Source of the DNA: Pseudomonas viridiflava
GTDB lineage: Bacteria; Pseudomonadota; Gammaproteobacteria; Pseudomonadales; Pseudomonadaceae
Direction: 5' to 3'
Assembly: GCF_900573885.1 (NCBI RefSeq)
Contig: NZ_UPSE01000453.1
Coordinates: 496,001-560,000, forward strand
DNA length: 64,000 nucleotides
Part shown: positions 26,543 through 36,443 of the stretch, piece after piece
How the letters are laid out: each line of letters starts with the position of its first letter
Position numbering within the stretch: position 1 is the stretch's first letter
Made by a program: the position numbers and the translations under genes
The notes under the pieces: model-generated
What the model was told of the DNA's origin: nothing
Database searches by the model: none
The model's input: the letters and a program-made list of their open reading frames with translations, nothing else

Positions 26543-26577
26543 AAAAAAAAACAGCCGCATTACGCGGCTGTTTTTTT
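26543..26577. terminator. Bidirectional terminator between yaaA and chitinase genes
   Basis: aaaaaaaaacagccgc (attac) gcggctgttttttt is symmetric, with T runs on both strands between convergent stops. Confidence 0.92.
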
Positions 26578-26592
26578 GTCGGCGCTGAGGCG

Positions 26593-28416
26593 TTACGGCT
26601 TGATCTGGAGGATCGCGTTAATCTTCTGCGCTTCCAGCAACTGCTGACGGAACGTCTCAGGCGAGTTGGCTAGCGCCTGCAGGACGGCAGCGTACGTAAT
26701 CTCGACAGGACGTGGCGCCCATGCCCCCGATTTGAACTCGTACTCAACGCTGGTGCCACGAGCAATGACAACGGCGGTACCGTTGACGAAGAGATTGGTC
26801 GCCCAGTGAGAATTACGAACCAGCTTCACCACAGATCCTTCCCTGGCGGCGGCAGGCAAGTGGATGTTGCTGGTCCAGTTGCCATCGGACAGCACCATCG
26901 TGACGCGTTTGGCCGTGAGCAAGTATTTGCTCAGACCGTCTACCTGGTTCTCAAGCGCGCGCAACTGAGCATTTTTACTAAGGGTGATTGCATCGGTTGT
27001 CCATGCACCGTTAGTAAATGTGTAGGTGCGTGTCTCGCCAAGTTGAGGCGTATCGATGCCGTACTCTTTACTGACGATATCGGTCGCCCAGGTGGCAGTT
27101 CGAGTCAGTTTGAACACGCTGCCTTCGGCCACGCCCGTGACAGGCAGCGAGATCGTTCCAACCCACGCGCCGTCTTTGGTGACTGTGTTTACTTGCTTGT
27201 ACGACTGCAGCAACGTCCCGACATTGATCGCGCGGAGCTGTTTGTCATCAGTGACGGTTATCGCCTCCTGACGCACCGGATCAACTACCGGAGGTGTAAC
27301 GGGCGGCGTCGGCGTACCCGGCTCAGCGGGCGTCTGCGCAGAGGACATAGCGTCAATCATGGCGTTCACTTTCGCCACCTGCGTGCTCATGGAAAGTTGT
27401 TCAGTGCTGGCACCAAAGTTCCATACGAAGAGACCGCCGAAGCCATTCTCGGCCTGCCATTTCGCACGGGCAATGTTGTTTTCATCCGTTTCAACGAACG
27501 GGCCATCAGGTGACCACTGCGCGTTAATGGTGTTGCCCAGCACCACTTTCTTCTTATCGCCCAGAATGTTCGCGTAGTTTTGCAAAGCCACCTGGTACTT
27601 GAAGTTCTTGCCCGCGTCATAGGTCATGACGTTAAAGAAGTTGAAAATATCTTTGGACTGAGCCAGCAGCTCCGACACTTCGCCATGGTGTGAGGAGCGA
27701 TCGGTTTCAATGTATGAGCAGTTTTCCACTACCGCGTTGTTAGCGCATTCCACCGGATCCGCACCCACGTGATAGGTGGTTAGTGACATGGTCTTGCCTG
27801 GCGCCAACTCGCGGATACGCTTGACCAGGGCCAGCAGGTTTGCATTTTCTTCAGCCGTAATGCGTGCTGCTTTTTCGAAATCGAAGTCGACACCATCCAA
27901 CTGAACAGTGCCGGCCTTCTGATACACCCCAAAGTTGCAACTGCCGTCCCAATTAGCGCTCAGGCAGCCATCTACAATTTTATCTGCCGTCAGATTCCTG
28001 CCATAAACCGGAAAATCGGTGTTGAGCAAGTCGACGATGTTCTTCGCCAGAATCTCACGCGACTCGGGAGTCTGAATGTAAGACCAGATGCTCTCGTATG
28101 TCTGTCCACCAAACGCCAACAGCATCTGGCGTTTGGCATCATTGAACTTCAAATTAGTCCAGGCCGTGTAGCCAGGCGACATCCAATAAGGATCGTACAC
28201 AGGGATGGTCACAAGATCGTCGGAGGAGCTGATATTCCCCTTTTCATCCCACTGACCGAAGGAAAGCATGTACGTATTCACGGCTGACTTTTCCAGGGCG
28301 GCGGCGTCAGACAGGCCCCACGAGGTCAGGTACGCAACCTTGTGGGGTGCGCCGGCGAAGGCAGACAAAGAGCCGCACATTAACAGTGCAGCTAAAGCAG
28401 TTTTGGAGTTGATCAT
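26593..28416 (-). CDS. GH18 chitinase with C-terminal repeats
   Basis: 607-aa secreted enzyme. Start ATG 28416 (MINSKTALAALLMCGSLSAF) has a GAAGAGA upstream. The earlier in-frame start would put extra residues before the signal peptide. The GH18 barrel begins HKVAYLTSWGLSD. The catalytic motif DGVDFDFE (DxxDxDxE) is near residues 170-180, followed by NFFNVMTYDAGKNF and GFGGLFVWNFGAS, the barrel's late strands. A Pro/Thr linker (TPAEPGTPTPPVTPP) separates at least two similar C-terminal modules of about 95 aa, each with LRA...L, a WxxxIxLP strand, EGSVxKLxRxxxWATN/D and a tyrosine/phenylalanine-rich end. These presumably bind polymer or mediate export. Codon use is A/T-richer than the neighbours, suggesting acquisition. 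It is divergent from algD. Confidence 0.9.
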   Translation of the reverse strand: MINSKTALAALLMCGSLSAFAGAPHKVAYLTSWGLSDAAALEKSAVNTYMLSFGQWDEKGNISSSDDLVTIPVYDPYWMSPGYTAWTNLKFNDAKRQMLLAFGGQTYESIWSYIQTPESREILAKNIVDLLNTDFPVYGRNLTADKIVDGCLSANWDGSCNFGVYQKAGTVQLDGVDFDFEKAARITAEENANLLALVKRIRELAPGKTMSLTTYHVGADPVECANNAVVENCSYIETDRSSHHGEVSELLAQSKDIFNFFNVMTYDAGKNFKYQVALQNYANILGDKKKVVLGNTINAQWSPDGPFVETDENNIARAKWQAENGFGGLFVWNFGASTEQLSMSTQVAKVNAMIDAMSSAQTPAEPGTPTPPVTPPVVDPVRQEAITVTDDKQLRAINVGTLLQSYKQVNTVTKDGAWVGTISLPVTGVAEGSVFKLTRTATWATDIVSKEYGIDTPQLGETRTYTFTNGAWTTDAITLSKNAQLRALENQVDGLSKYLLTAKRVTMVLSDGNWTSNIHLPAAAREGSVVKLVRNSHWATNLFVNGTAVVIARGTSVEYEFKSGAWAPRPVEITYAAVLQALANSPETFRQQLLEAQKINAILQIKP

Positions 28417-29339
28417 GGCAATTATCTCTTCAAGTAAAACGGAGCCAACCGGAAAGCACTCCGGCTGCCTTTCCATGCTAAATAGCCAGTACGTTGGGGG
28501 AAGGGAGCCGTTCTTGAACGGTCGCGGGAAAAGTCCCGCATGTGCGAAACCGGATTTTCTTCGGAGATTTCTTCAGTGAGATTTCACGCCAGCCGCCCGC
28601 AAATTGCCTTGGCCCCTGCAAACCCAGTTCACCGATGAATATTTGACGCCAGATTAAAAGCGCATAATTCAGGCAGCCGATCTGCGAATCGCTTCAAGGT
28701 TCCCTGCTACAACCCCAACTTTAATTGGGCATTCACCAAACTATCGTCCCAACTTAACGAGTGGCCATTTAACCAACCTTTAGTAGTGGTCAAAACTTAT
28801 TGAACTGCCTCACGCCGTATACCCAGCGAGATACAGCGCCACTGCCACTATATTGAAATCACCTTAAACAGAGCGCTTATTTCAAAGTATTGCGAAACCC
28901 TGACGAACGGTAGGAACTATCATTTCCCCGGCGGGCTCATAAACCCCGTAACGACTTTTACAGGCCGACTTATTGGGTGCTGAGCGCACTCGAAGACCTA
29001 ACTAGCGCAATAATCCGTGGTTGTTTTTTCGCTATAAGTCGCTACAACCCAAGCGCTACAAAATCGATGTAAACGAAGCGGTAACAATGGAGACGCAGTA
29101 CCCGAAAAGACCTACTGCACAGCCTCACCAAAGGCTCTACGACCAGTGTTGGAGCGTAGGCCTGATAGCCGGGCGCATCCCTCTTACAACATGCCCAAAC
29201 ACGCATTCACTCCGTTGAATGTGACGAACTTTTTATGCCTGCGCTTTCGCAGTTCGTATAAGCGAAGCGCTTTACATGGACGGTGGTTAGTTAATCACCC
29301 ACTGTTTAACGGCGTAACTCTAGGTAATAGGTGAATACA
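28417..29339. other. Long, A/T-rich chitinase-algD intergenic region
   Basis: About 920 bp without a convincing gene (short open frames at 29021 and 29146 lack coding character). It contains an inverted hexamer CCGTTC-TT-GAACGG at 28508-28521, a small hairpin gcgggaaaagtcccgc at 28525-28540, and the AlgR/AlgU-type promoter at about 28902-28948. An untranslated leader of about 390 nt runs up to algD. Long upstream and leader regions are known for algD in P. aeruginosa. A second weaker AlgU-like start (GAACTT at 29226) is possible. Confidence 0.7.
28902..28948 (+). promoter_or_regulatory. Candidate algD promoter: AlgR site plus AlgU-type -35/-10
   Basis: GACGAACGG at 28902-28910 is the exact reverse complement of the AlgR core CCGTTCGTC. 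Just after it, GAACTA (28914-28919), a 17-bp spacer and TCATA (28937-28941) fit the AlgU (sigma-22) pattern GAACTT-N16/17-TCnnA, with one mismatch in the -35. The AlgR site would sit near -45, where P. aeruginosa algD has its third AlgR site (established knowledge). The predicted leader of ~390 nt is similar to the known long algD leader. Confidence 0.6.
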
Positions 29340-30650
29340 ATGCGTATTAGCATTTTTGGTTTAGGTTATGTCGGTGCAGTATGTGCCGGTTGCCTGTCTG
29401 CACGTGGTCACGAAGTTGTAGGTGTGGATATATCCGAAGACAAGATCAACTTGATCAACAGCGGTAAATCGCCAATTGTCGAACCCGGCCTTGAGGCCCT
29501 GCTACAGCAGGGAATCGAGACCGGTCGCCTGCGAGGCACCACCGATGTTGCCGCTGCAATACGCGATACCGAACTCTCGATGCTGTGCGTCGGCACCCCA
29601 AGCAAGAAAAATGGCGATCTGGAACTCGATTACATCGAGTCGGTATGCCGCGAAATCGGTTTTGTACTGCGTGACAAAACGACCCGCCACACCGTGGTAG
29701 TGCGCAGTACCGTGCTGCCCGGCACGGTGAAGAATGTGGTGATTCCCCTACTCGAAGACTGCTCCGGGAAAAAGGCCGGGGTGGATTTTGGCGTGGCGGT
29801 GAACCCCGAATTCCTGCGCGAAAGCACGGCGATCAAAGACTACGACCACCCGCCGATGACCGTCATTGGCGAGCTGGACAATCAATCGGGCGACGCCCTG
29901 GAATCGCTGTACAGCGAGCTGGACGCGCCGATCATCCGCAAAGACATCGAAGTCGCCGAGATGATCAAGTACACCTGCAATGTCTGGCACGCGGCCAAGG
30001 TCACGTTCGCCAATGAAATCGGCAACATCGCCAAGGCCGTCGGCGTCGATGGCCGCGAGGTGATGGACGTGGTCTGCCAGGACAAAACCCTCAACCTGTC
30101 GCAGTACTACATGCGCCCAGGCTTCGCCTTTGGCGGTTCCTGCCTGCCCAAAGACGTGCGCGCCCTCACCTACCGCGCCAGCCAGCTGGACGTCGAACAT
30201 CCGATGCTGGGCGCCATCATGCGCAGCAATGTCGCCCAGGTGCAGAACGCCTTCGACATCATCGCCAGCCACGACAAACGCAAAGTCGCCCTGCTCGGCC
30301 TGAGCTTCAAGGCCGGCACCGATGACTTGCGTGAAAGCCCGCTGGTGGAGCTGGCCGAAATGCTCATCGGCAAAGGCTTCGACCTGAGCATCTACGACAG
30401 CAACGTCGAGTACGCACGGGTTCACGGGGCGAACAAGGACTACATCGAGTCGAAGATCCCCCACGTTTCATCCTTGCTCAACAGCGATTTCAACGAGGTG
30501 GTGGATAACTCCGACATCATCGTTCTGGGCAATCGCGACGAGCGTTTCCGACCACTGGCGCAGCATGCCCCCGCGGGCAAGCAAGTGGTCGACCTGGTGG
30601 GCTTTATGAAGCACACCAGCAACGGCACTACCGAAGGCATCTGCTGGTAG
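29340..30650 (+). CDS. algD: GDP-mannose 6-dehydrogenase AlgD
   Basis: 436 aa, the same length as the P. aeruginosa enzyme. It oxidises GDP-mannose twice with NAD+ to GDP-mannuronic acid, the committed step of alginate synthesis. N-terminal Rossmann motif: ISIFGLGYVGAVCAGCLSARG. The catalytic Cys is C268 in FGGSCLPKDVRAL. ATG 29340 follows AGGTGA by 6 nt; an in-frame GTG at 29331 overlaps that site and is unlikely. First gene of the alginate operon, behind the AlgR/AlgU-type promoter region. A hairpin in the 144-bp gap to alg8 may tune downstream expression. Confidence 0.97.
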   Translation: MRISIFGLGYVGAVCAGCLSARGHEVVGVDISEDKINLINSGKSPIVEPGLEALLQQGIETGRLRGTTDVAAAIRDTELSMLCVGTPSKKNGDLELDYIESVCREIGFVLRDKTTRHTVVVRSTVLPGTVKNVVIPLLEDCSGKKAGVDFGVAVNPEFLRESTAIKDYDHPPMTVIGELDNQSGDALESLYSELDAPIIRKDIEVAEMIKYTCNVWHAAKVTFANEIGNIAKAVGVDGREVMDVVCQDKTLNLSQYYMRPGFAFGGSCLPKDVRALTYRASQLDVEHPMLGAIMRSNVAQVQNAFDIIASHDKRKVALLGLSFKAGTDDLRESPLVELAEMLIGKGFDLSIYDSNVEYARVHGANKDYIESKIPHVSSLLNSDFNEVVDNSDIIVLGNRDERFRPLAQHAPAGKQVVDLVGFMKHTSNGTTEGICW

Positions 30651-30737
30651 CCGTAAGTCCGAAATTACTGTCGGCCCCACGCAAGCGGCGGTTCGACGAT
30701 TCGGACTCCAGTTCTCCTAATGCAATTGCATTTGTCC

Positions 30738-30762
30738 CTGGGCCCCCGCCTTCGCGGGGGTG
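30738..30762 (+). other. Hairpin between algD and alg8
   Basis: ggcccccgccttcgcggggg: the stem cccccgc/gcggggg with a ttc loop lies in the 144-bp gap, with no T run after it. It could stabilise the algD end after processing or weaken read-through. It is not a full intrinsic terminator. Confidence 0.5.
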
Positions 30763-30794
30763 ACGGCTAGTTTATAAACGGACAGGACACACAA

Positions 30795-32276
30795 ATGGAT
30801 AGGCTCAAGCAGGGTTTAACCGAAGGCGCGGGGTGGCTGCTCTACCTCAGCCTTTTGTGCGCACTCGCCCTCGCGCTACCCCGATCAGTGTTCGACCCCG
30901 AGTCCAAACACTTCATTCTGCTCATCGGTGTGGTGGGCATTTGGCGCTACTCCATGGGCGCTCTGCATTTTTTACGCGGCGTGCTGTTTTTGTACGTGGT
31001 GTTCCCCTATTACCGGCGCAAAGCGCAAAAGCTCGGCGAGGCGGCAGACCCGTCCCACGTGTTTCTGATGGTCACCAGTTTTCGCATCGATGCGCTGACC
31101 ACTGCGCAGGTGTATCAGTCGGTGATCCGCGAGGCGATTGAATGCGGCTACCCCACCACCGTGGTGTGCTCCATCGTCGAACTTTCCGATGAATTTCTGG
31201 TGAAGAGCCTGTGGGAAAAATACAACCCGCCGGCGCGCGTCACCCTCGACTTCGTGCGTATCGCCGGCACCGGCAAACGCGATGGGCTGGCCCACGGCTT
31301 CCGCGCCATTTCCCGGCACCTGCCTGACCGCGATGCGGTGGTGGCGGTGATTGACGGCGACAGCGTGCTGGAGCCAGGCGTGGTGCGCCGCACCGTGCCG
31401 TACTTCAAGTTGTTCCCCAACGTGGGCGGCCTGACCACCAACGAATTCTGCGAAGTGCGCGGCAGCTACATCATGAGTGAGTGGCACAAGCTGCGCTTCG
31501 CTCAGCGGCACATCAACATGTGCTCGATGGGCCTCTCCAAGCGCGTGCTGACGCTGACCGGGCGCATGTCGATGTTCCGCGCGCCGGTCATCAGCAACCC
31601 TGAATTTATCGCCGACGTGGAAAGCGATTCGCTCGACCACTGGCGCCTGGGCCGTTTCAGGTTTCTCACCGGTGACGACAAGTCCAGCTGGTACAGCCTG
31701 ATGCGCCTGGGCTACGACACGTTCTACGTGCCCGACGCTGCCATCAACACCGTCGAGCACCCACCCGAGAAAAGCTTTATCAAGGCCAGCCGCAAGCTGA
31801 TGTTCCGCTGGTACGGCAACAACCTGCGGCAGAACTCGCGGGCCATGAAACTGGGCGTCAAACGCCTCGGGCTATTCACCAGCGTGGTGCTGTTCGACCA
31901 GCGCGTGTCGATGTGGACCTGCCTGCTGGGCCTTACCGTGGCGATTATCGCCAGCCTCAAATACAGCATCGCGTTCTTTCTCGTATACCTGCTGTGGATC
32001 GGCTTTACCCGCCTGGTGCTGACCCTGCTGCTCGCAGTCAGCGGCCACCACATCGGCCCGGCGTACCCGGTCATTCTCTATTACAACCAGATCGTCGGCG
32101 CCATGGTGAAGATCTACGTGTTCTTCCGCCTTGACCAGCAATCCTGGACCCGCCAGCCGACCAAGCTCAACCGCGACCTCGCCAGCTTTCAACAGTGGTT
32201 CAACACCTGGTCGTCGCGAACCATGACCTTCTCTGCCACCAGTGTGTTTGTCGCCACGCTGCTGCTGGTGGTGTGA
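30795..32276 (+). CDS. alg8: Alginate polymerase, glycosyltransferase Alg8
   Basis: 493-aa inner-membrane GT2 family enzyme that polymerises mannuronate from GDP-ManA. N-terminal membrane helices (residues about 10-70) lead to a cytoplasmic catalytic domain with [13 protein letters not shown] (DxD) and [11 protein letters not shown]. The acceptor-side [10 protein letters not shown] stands in for the QxxRW-type motif. Several C-terminal membrane helices follow ([28 protein letters not shown]). CAGGACACACAA precedes the ATG. It works with Alg44, which must bind c-di-GMP to activate polymerisation. Second gene of the operon. Confidence 0.96.
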   Translation: MDRLKQGLTEGAGWLLYLSLLCALALALPRSVFDPESKHFILLIGVVGIWRYSMGALHFLRGVLFLYVVFPYYRRKAQKLGEAADPSHVFLMVTSFRIDALTTAQVYQSVIREAIECGYPTTVVCSIVELSDEFLVKSLWEKYNPPARVTLDFVRIAGTGKRDGLAHGFRAISRHLPDRDAVVAVIDGDSVLEPGVVRRTVPYFKLFPNVGGLTTNEFCEVRGSYIMSEWHKLRFAQRHINMCSMGLSKRVLTLTGRMSMFRAPVISNPEFIADVESDSLDHWRLGRFRFLTGDDKSSWYSLMRLGYDTFYVPDAAINTVEHPPEKSFIKASRKLMFRWYGNNLRQNSRAMKLGVKRLGLFTSVVLFDQRVSMWTCLLGLTVAIIASLKYSIAFFLVYLLWIGFTRLVLTLLLAVSGHHIGPAYPVILYYNQIVGAMVKIYVFFRLDQQSWTRQPTKLNRDLASFQQWFNTWSSRTMTFSATSVFVATLLLVV

Positions 32277-32320
32277 GCGCGACCCCAATGGATCAACGAC
32301 TCTCGAGTAGGAACAAGCCC

Positions 32321-33487
32321 ATGAATACAGCCGTCAACGTCAATGTGGTGCACGAATCCGAAGCCCAGCGTCAGTTCGCCCGGGTGCGCCTGCCGGCCAA
32401 AATCCGCTTTAGCGGCAAGCACCGCGAAGTGGTGGAACAGACCGTTACCGACATGTCTGCCGGCGGCTTCAGCTACGCGGCGGCCAGCAGCAACGTTCAG
32501 GTAGGCGATTTTCACAAGGGCAAAATGCTCTTTGTGATCGACAACATCACCCTGGCCATCGACACCGAATTCCAGGTGCGCTCGGTGGACTTCGACACCA
32601 ACCGCGTCGGCTGCCAGTTCAGCAATATGCGCCCACGGGAAATAGCCACGCTGCGCCACCTGATCACCGCCCATTTGAGCGGTGAGCTGGTCAGCGTCGG
32701 CGAATTGCTCACCACCTTGCAGCGGGAAAACTTCACCAAAGAACGCAAGCAAAAAGCGGGCGCCGGCATGAGCGCGTTTGCCCGCATGCGCGCGGTCACC
32801 TTTAGCGTTGCCGTGTTTCTGGTCGGCCTGCTGGCGTTTGGTTTTCTGTTCAAGTCCATCTACAGCCTGTACTTCGTCACCCACGCGCAGTCGGCACTGG
32901 TGAACGTGCCGGGCATGCAAGTGACCATGCCCCGTGAAGGCACGGTGCAGAGCCTGATTGGCGCCGATGGTCTGGTGAAAAAAGGCGCGCCCATCGCCAC
33001 CTTCAGCGCCTCGATGCTGGAGATGCTCAAGGGGCATCTGGACGACAAACAGCTCGACCCGGCCAACGTCGCCACCCTGTTCAGCAAGCAAATGAAAGGC
33101 ACCCTGACCAGCCCGTGCGACTGCGTACTGGCCAGGCAGTACGTGGCCGACGGCCAATACGCGAGCAAGGGCGACGTGATTTTCGACCTCGTTTCTCGCG
33201 AGGCCAAAGCGCAGGTTGAAGCGCGCTTTGCCTACAGCAAATTCAACGAAATCAAACCCGGCGCCCGGGTCAATTTCCAGGTCGCGGGTGTGGATGAGGT
33301 GCGCGGCGGCAAGGTGCTTAGCAGCAGCCTCAACGACACCGGCAACCTGTCCTCGGACATTCGCGTAGTGATTCAGCCTGACGAGCCGCTGGACAACGCG
33401 CTGGCCGGCCGCCCGGTTGAAGTGAGCAGCGACAACGGTCCGTCGTTCGCCTGGTTCGCCGACAAAGCCCTGGCGGCAGGGCTCTGA
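32321..33487 (+). CDS. alg44: Alginate c-di-GMP receptor/co-polymerase Alg44
   Basis: 388 aa (389 in P. aeruginosa). The N-terminal PilZ domain has the c-di-GMP motifs RQFARVRLP (RxxxR) near residue 17 and TDMSAGGFS (D/NxSxxG) near residue 44. One membrane helix follows (AVTFSVAVFLVGLLAFGFLF, about residues 155-180), then a periplasmic HlyD/membrane-fusion-like domain (VPGMQVTMPREGTVQSLIG). I start at ATG 32321, the position matching family length. It links c-di-GMP levels to alginate polymerisation and connects Alg8 to the periplasmic export complex. Confidence 0.95.
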   Translation: MNTAVNVNVVHESEAQRQFARVRLPAKIRFSGKHREVVEQTVTDMSAGGFSYAAASSNVQVGDFHKGKMLFVIDNITLAIDTEFQVRSVDFDTNRVGCQFSNMRPREIATLRHLITAHLSGELVSVGELLTTLQRENFTKERKQKAGAGMSAFARMRAVTFSVAVFLVGLLAFGFLFKSIYSLYFVTHAQSALVNVPGMQVTMPREGTVQSLIGADGLVKKGAPIATFSASMLEMLKGHLDDKQLDPANVATLFSKQMKGTLTSPCDCVLARQYVADGQYASKGDVIFDLVSREAKAQVEARFAYSKFNEIKPGARVNFQVAGVDEVRGGKVLSSSLNDTGNLSSDIRVVIQPDEPLDNALAGRPVEVSSDNGPSFAWFADKALAAGL

Positions 33488-33490
33488 TCC

Positions 33491-34939
33491 ATGGCTACTT
33501 CTTCTCTCCGCTCGTTTGCGCGCACCCCGCTCCTGGCGCTGGCACCGCTGGTGATTGCCATTGGCATGGCCGGCTGTGCGGGGCTGCCTGATCAGCGCCT
33601 GGCCAATGAGGCGCTTAAAAACGGCGACACCGCTACCGCCCAGGCCAACTACAAAGCCTTGGCGGACATGGGCTACGCCGACGCCTCGGTAGGGCTGGCC
33701 GATATTCAGCTGCAAAGCGGCGACCCGGCGCAACTGGCCGCCGCCGAAGACACTTTCCGGCAAGCGGCGGACGACTCGCCTCGCGCGGCGTCCCGTCTGG
33801 GCCGCCTGCTGGCGACCAAACCAAACGCCACCGAGGCCGAGCACAAGGAAGCCGAACAGCGCCTCAAGCAAGCGTTCGCCAATGGCGAGGAAGGCGCTGT
33901 GCTGCCGCTGGCGATGCTCTATCTGCAATACCCGCAAACCTTCCCCGACGTGAACGCCCAGGAAAAAATCAGCCAGTGGCGTGAACAAGGCCACCCGCAA
34001 GCAGAGCTGGCGCAGGTGCTGCTGTACCGCACCCAAGGCACCTACGATGCACATTTGGCCGACGTGGAAAAAATCTGCCAACAGGCCCTGGCAACCGCCG
34101 ATGTCTGCTACGTCGAACTCGCCACCGTGTACCAGAAACGCGGCGAAGCGGATAAGCAGAAAGCCCTGGTCGAGCAACTGCGCAGCGCCTATGGCCGTGG
34201 CGCGGTGCCGGCGGCGCGGATGGAAGGCGTGGCGCTGGTACTGGCCGATCAGGAGCTGGTAACGGCCTCGGCTGACAGCGAAAGCGCCGGTAAAACCGAT
34301 CCGGCCACTGCCCAGCAAATGCTTGAACAGATCGCCCCGACGTACCCCGCTGCGTGGGTCAGCCTGGCGCAGTTGCTGTACGACTACCCCGAGCTGGGCG
34401 ATATCGACAAGATGCTCGGCTACCTGAAAAACGGCCGCGACGCTGCACAACCGCGCGCCGAATTGCTGCTCGGCAAACTCTATTACGAAGGCAAGCTGCT
34501 GCCGGCCGACCCGCAAAAAGCCGAGCAACACCTGCTTGAAGCGGCGCCGACCGAAACCAGCGCCAATTACTACCTTGGCCAGATGTATCGCCGTGGCTAT
34601 CTGGGCAAGGTGCAGCCGCAACAGGCGCTGGACCACCTGTTGGCCGCCGCCCGCGCCGGACAGAACAGCGCCGATTTCGCCCTGGCGCAGATGTTCTCCC
34701 AAGGCCGTGGCATTCAGCCCGACCCGGTGAATGCCTTCGTGTTCAGCCAGATCGCCGTGCAAAAAGGCACCCCGCAAGCGCCCGAACTCGCCGCGCAAAT
34801 CGAACAGCAACTGCCCCCCGGTTCCCGTGCGCAAGCCGAGCGCCTGCTGCAACAGGAACAAGCCTTGCGCGGCGCCGTTCTACAACAGACGACACAGATG
34901 CAAGCCATGCAACCTCAGGACGGGCAGGAGCCGCTATGA
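33491..34939 (+). CDS. algK: Alginate secretion lipoprotein AlgK
   Basis: 482-aa outer-membrane lipoprotein. The signal ends in a lipobox (MAGCAG), and the rest is Sel1/TPR-like helical repeats, with typical pieces such as [23 protein letters not shown] and [24 protein letters not shown]. It helps place AlgE in the outer membrane and holds the periplasmic part of the machine. It begins 3 bp after alg44 and overlaps algE by 4 bp (ATGA), so it is translationally coupled. Confidence 0.95.
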   Translation: MATSSLRSFARTPLLALAPLVIAIGMAGCAGLPDQRLANEALKNGDTATAQANYKALADMGYADASVGLADIQLQSGDPAQLAAAEDTFRQAADDSPRAASRLGRLLATKPNATEAEHKEAEQRLKQAFANGEEGAVLPLAMLYLQYPQTFPDVNAQEKISQWREQGHPQAELAQVLLYRTQGTYDAHLADVEKICQQALATADVCYVELATVYQKRGEADKQKALVEQLRSAYGRGAVPAARMEGVALVLADQELVTASADSESAGKTDPATAQQMLEQIAPTYPAAWVSLAQLLYDYPELGDIDKMLGYLKNGRDAAQPRAELLLGKLYYEGKLLPADPQKAEQHLLEAAPTETSANYYLGQMYRRGYLGKVQPQQALDHLLAAARAGQNSADFALAQMFSQGRGIQPDPVNAFVFSQIAVQKGTPQAPELAAQIEQQLPPGSRAQAERLLQQEQALRGAVLQQTTQMQAMQPQDGQEPL

Positions 34940-36417
34940 GCCACGCAAAATGCAAAACCACCAAGGCATGGATGAGCGCCGGTTTCGGCCTGAGCGCTAC
35001 GTTAATCACCGCCCACTCCGCCTGGGCGGTGCAAATGACCGACAGCAGCAGCTGGGGCCTGGACGTGAAGATTACCGCCCAGTCCGAAGATGACCGCGAC
35101 CTCGGCACCCGCAGCGGCGGCGACGTCAGCGGTGTGGGTATCGACCTGCGCCCCTGGGTCTACGGCAAGCGCGGCAACTGGAGCGGCTACGCCATGGGCC
35201 AGGCGGTGAGCGCCACCGACATCATCGAAACCGACACCCTGCAACAACCCGAAGATGGCGAAAATGCCGAAAGCAGCAACAGCAGCGACGACAGCCGCCA
35301 GCCCGACAAAAGTTACCTGGCGCTGCGCGAATTCTGGGTCGGCTACTCGGGCCTCACGCCCTACCCTGGCGAAGAATTGCGCCTGGGTCGTCAGCGCCTG
35401 CGCAACGACGACGGCATGTGGCGCGACACCAATATCGAAGCGCTGAACTGGACCTTCGACACCACCTTGCTGCGCGCCCACCTGGGCGCAGCCGAACGCT
35501 TCAGCGAATACCGCACCGACCTCGACGAACTGGCGCCGAAAGACAAAGACCGGCTGCACCTTTACGGCGACGTGGAAACGCAGTGGACGCCCGGCCAGTG
35601 GGTCGGCCTCAACGTGCAACACGCCCGCGACGATGGCGACCTCAATCGTCCCGGCGAAACGGTCGACGAACTGGATAAAACCAGCACCGGCGACCTCACC
35701 TGGCTCGGCATCCAGGCCAACAGCGACGCCTACAACCATCGCAACGAAAACCGCCTCAACTACTGGGCCAGCGCCACCTGGCTGACCGGCGACCGCGACC
35801 GCTTGAACACCACCACGGTGGGCGGCGAGCAAGTCGCTACCGGCAAACAAAGCGGCGACGTCAACGCCTGGGGCACCGACCTGGGCCTGCGTTTCAACCT
35901 GGATGAAAACTGGAAAGTCGGCGCCGCCTATGCCCGTGGCAGCGGCGGCGGTGGCGACAGCGGCGAAGACAACTTCGAGCAGACCGGCCTGCAAAGCAAC
36001 CGCTCCACCTACACCGGCACACGTTCACGGGTGCACCGCTTCGGCGAGGCGTTTCGTGGCGAGTTGAGCAACCTGCAAGCGGCCACCCTGTTTGGCTCCT
36101 GGCAGCTGCGCGAGGACTACGACGCCAGCCTGGTGTACCACAAGTTCTGGCGCGTCGATGACGAGCAACCAATCGGCACCAGCGGCATCAACGCCGCCAT
36201 GCAAGACGGCGAGAAAGACATCGGCCAGGAAGTCGACGTGGTGCTCACCAAGTACTTCAAACAGGGCCTGCTGCCGGCGGCCGTCAGCGAAAGCATCGAC
36301 GAACCATCGGCACTGGTACGCGTACGCGGTGGCGTGTTCAAGCCCGGCGACGCCTATGGCCCGGATGCCGATTCGTATATGCACCGCGCGTTCGTCGACG
36401 TGATCTGGCGCTACTGA
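34936..36417 (+). CDS. algE: Alginate outer-membrane porin AlgE
   Basis: 493 aa with a signal peptide (cleavage near SAWAVQ). A strongly acidic, Asp/Arg-rich beta-barrel sequence follows, with alternating aromatic strands ([37 protein letters not shown]) and a terminal aromatic (AFVDVIWRY). By homology it is the 18-strand channel through which alginate leaves the cell. AGGAG sits 5 nt before the ATG, inside the end of algK. Confidence 0.95.
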   Translation: MSHAKCKTTKAWMSAGFGLSATLITAHSAWAVQMTDSSSWGLDVKITAQSEDDRDLGTRSGGDVSGVGIDLRPWVYGKRGNWSGYAMGQAVSATDIIETDTLQQPEDGENAESSNSSDDSRQPDKSYLALREFWVGYSGLTPYPGEELRLGRQRLRNDDGMWRDTNIEALNWTFDTTLLRAHLGAAERFSEYRTDLDELAPKDKDRLHLYGDVETQWTPGQWVGLNVQHARDDGDLNRPGETVDELDKTSTGDLTWLGIQANSDAYNHRNENRLNYWASATWLTGDRDRLNTTTVGGEQVATGKQSGDVNAWGTDLGLRFNLDENWKVGAAYARGSGGGGDSGEDNFEQTGLQSNRSTYTGTRSRVHRFGEAFRGELSNLQAATLFGSWQLREDYDASLVYHKFWRVDDEQPIGTSGINAAMQDGEKDIGQEVDVVLTKYFKQGLLPAAVSESIDEPSALVRVRGGVFKPGDAYGPDADSYMHRAFVDVIWRY

Positions 36418-36443
36418 TGACCGGGCCCAGGAGAACCTTTGCG

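Noticed and set aside
29226..29251. Second AlgU-like promoter (GAACTT then TCGCA) near algD
   Set aside because: Spacing is only 15 bp and no AlgR site adjoins; kept as a weaker alternative, not as a feature.
29021..29334. Small open frames in the algD leader
   Set aside because: No Shine-Dalgarno, no family resemblance and irregular codon use; a leader peptide cannot be excluded but is not supported.
32189..34861. Long open frame opposite alg8-alg44-algK (890 codons)
   Set aside because: It is the antisense of confirmed alginate genes; GC-rich codon bias keeps the opposite frame open.
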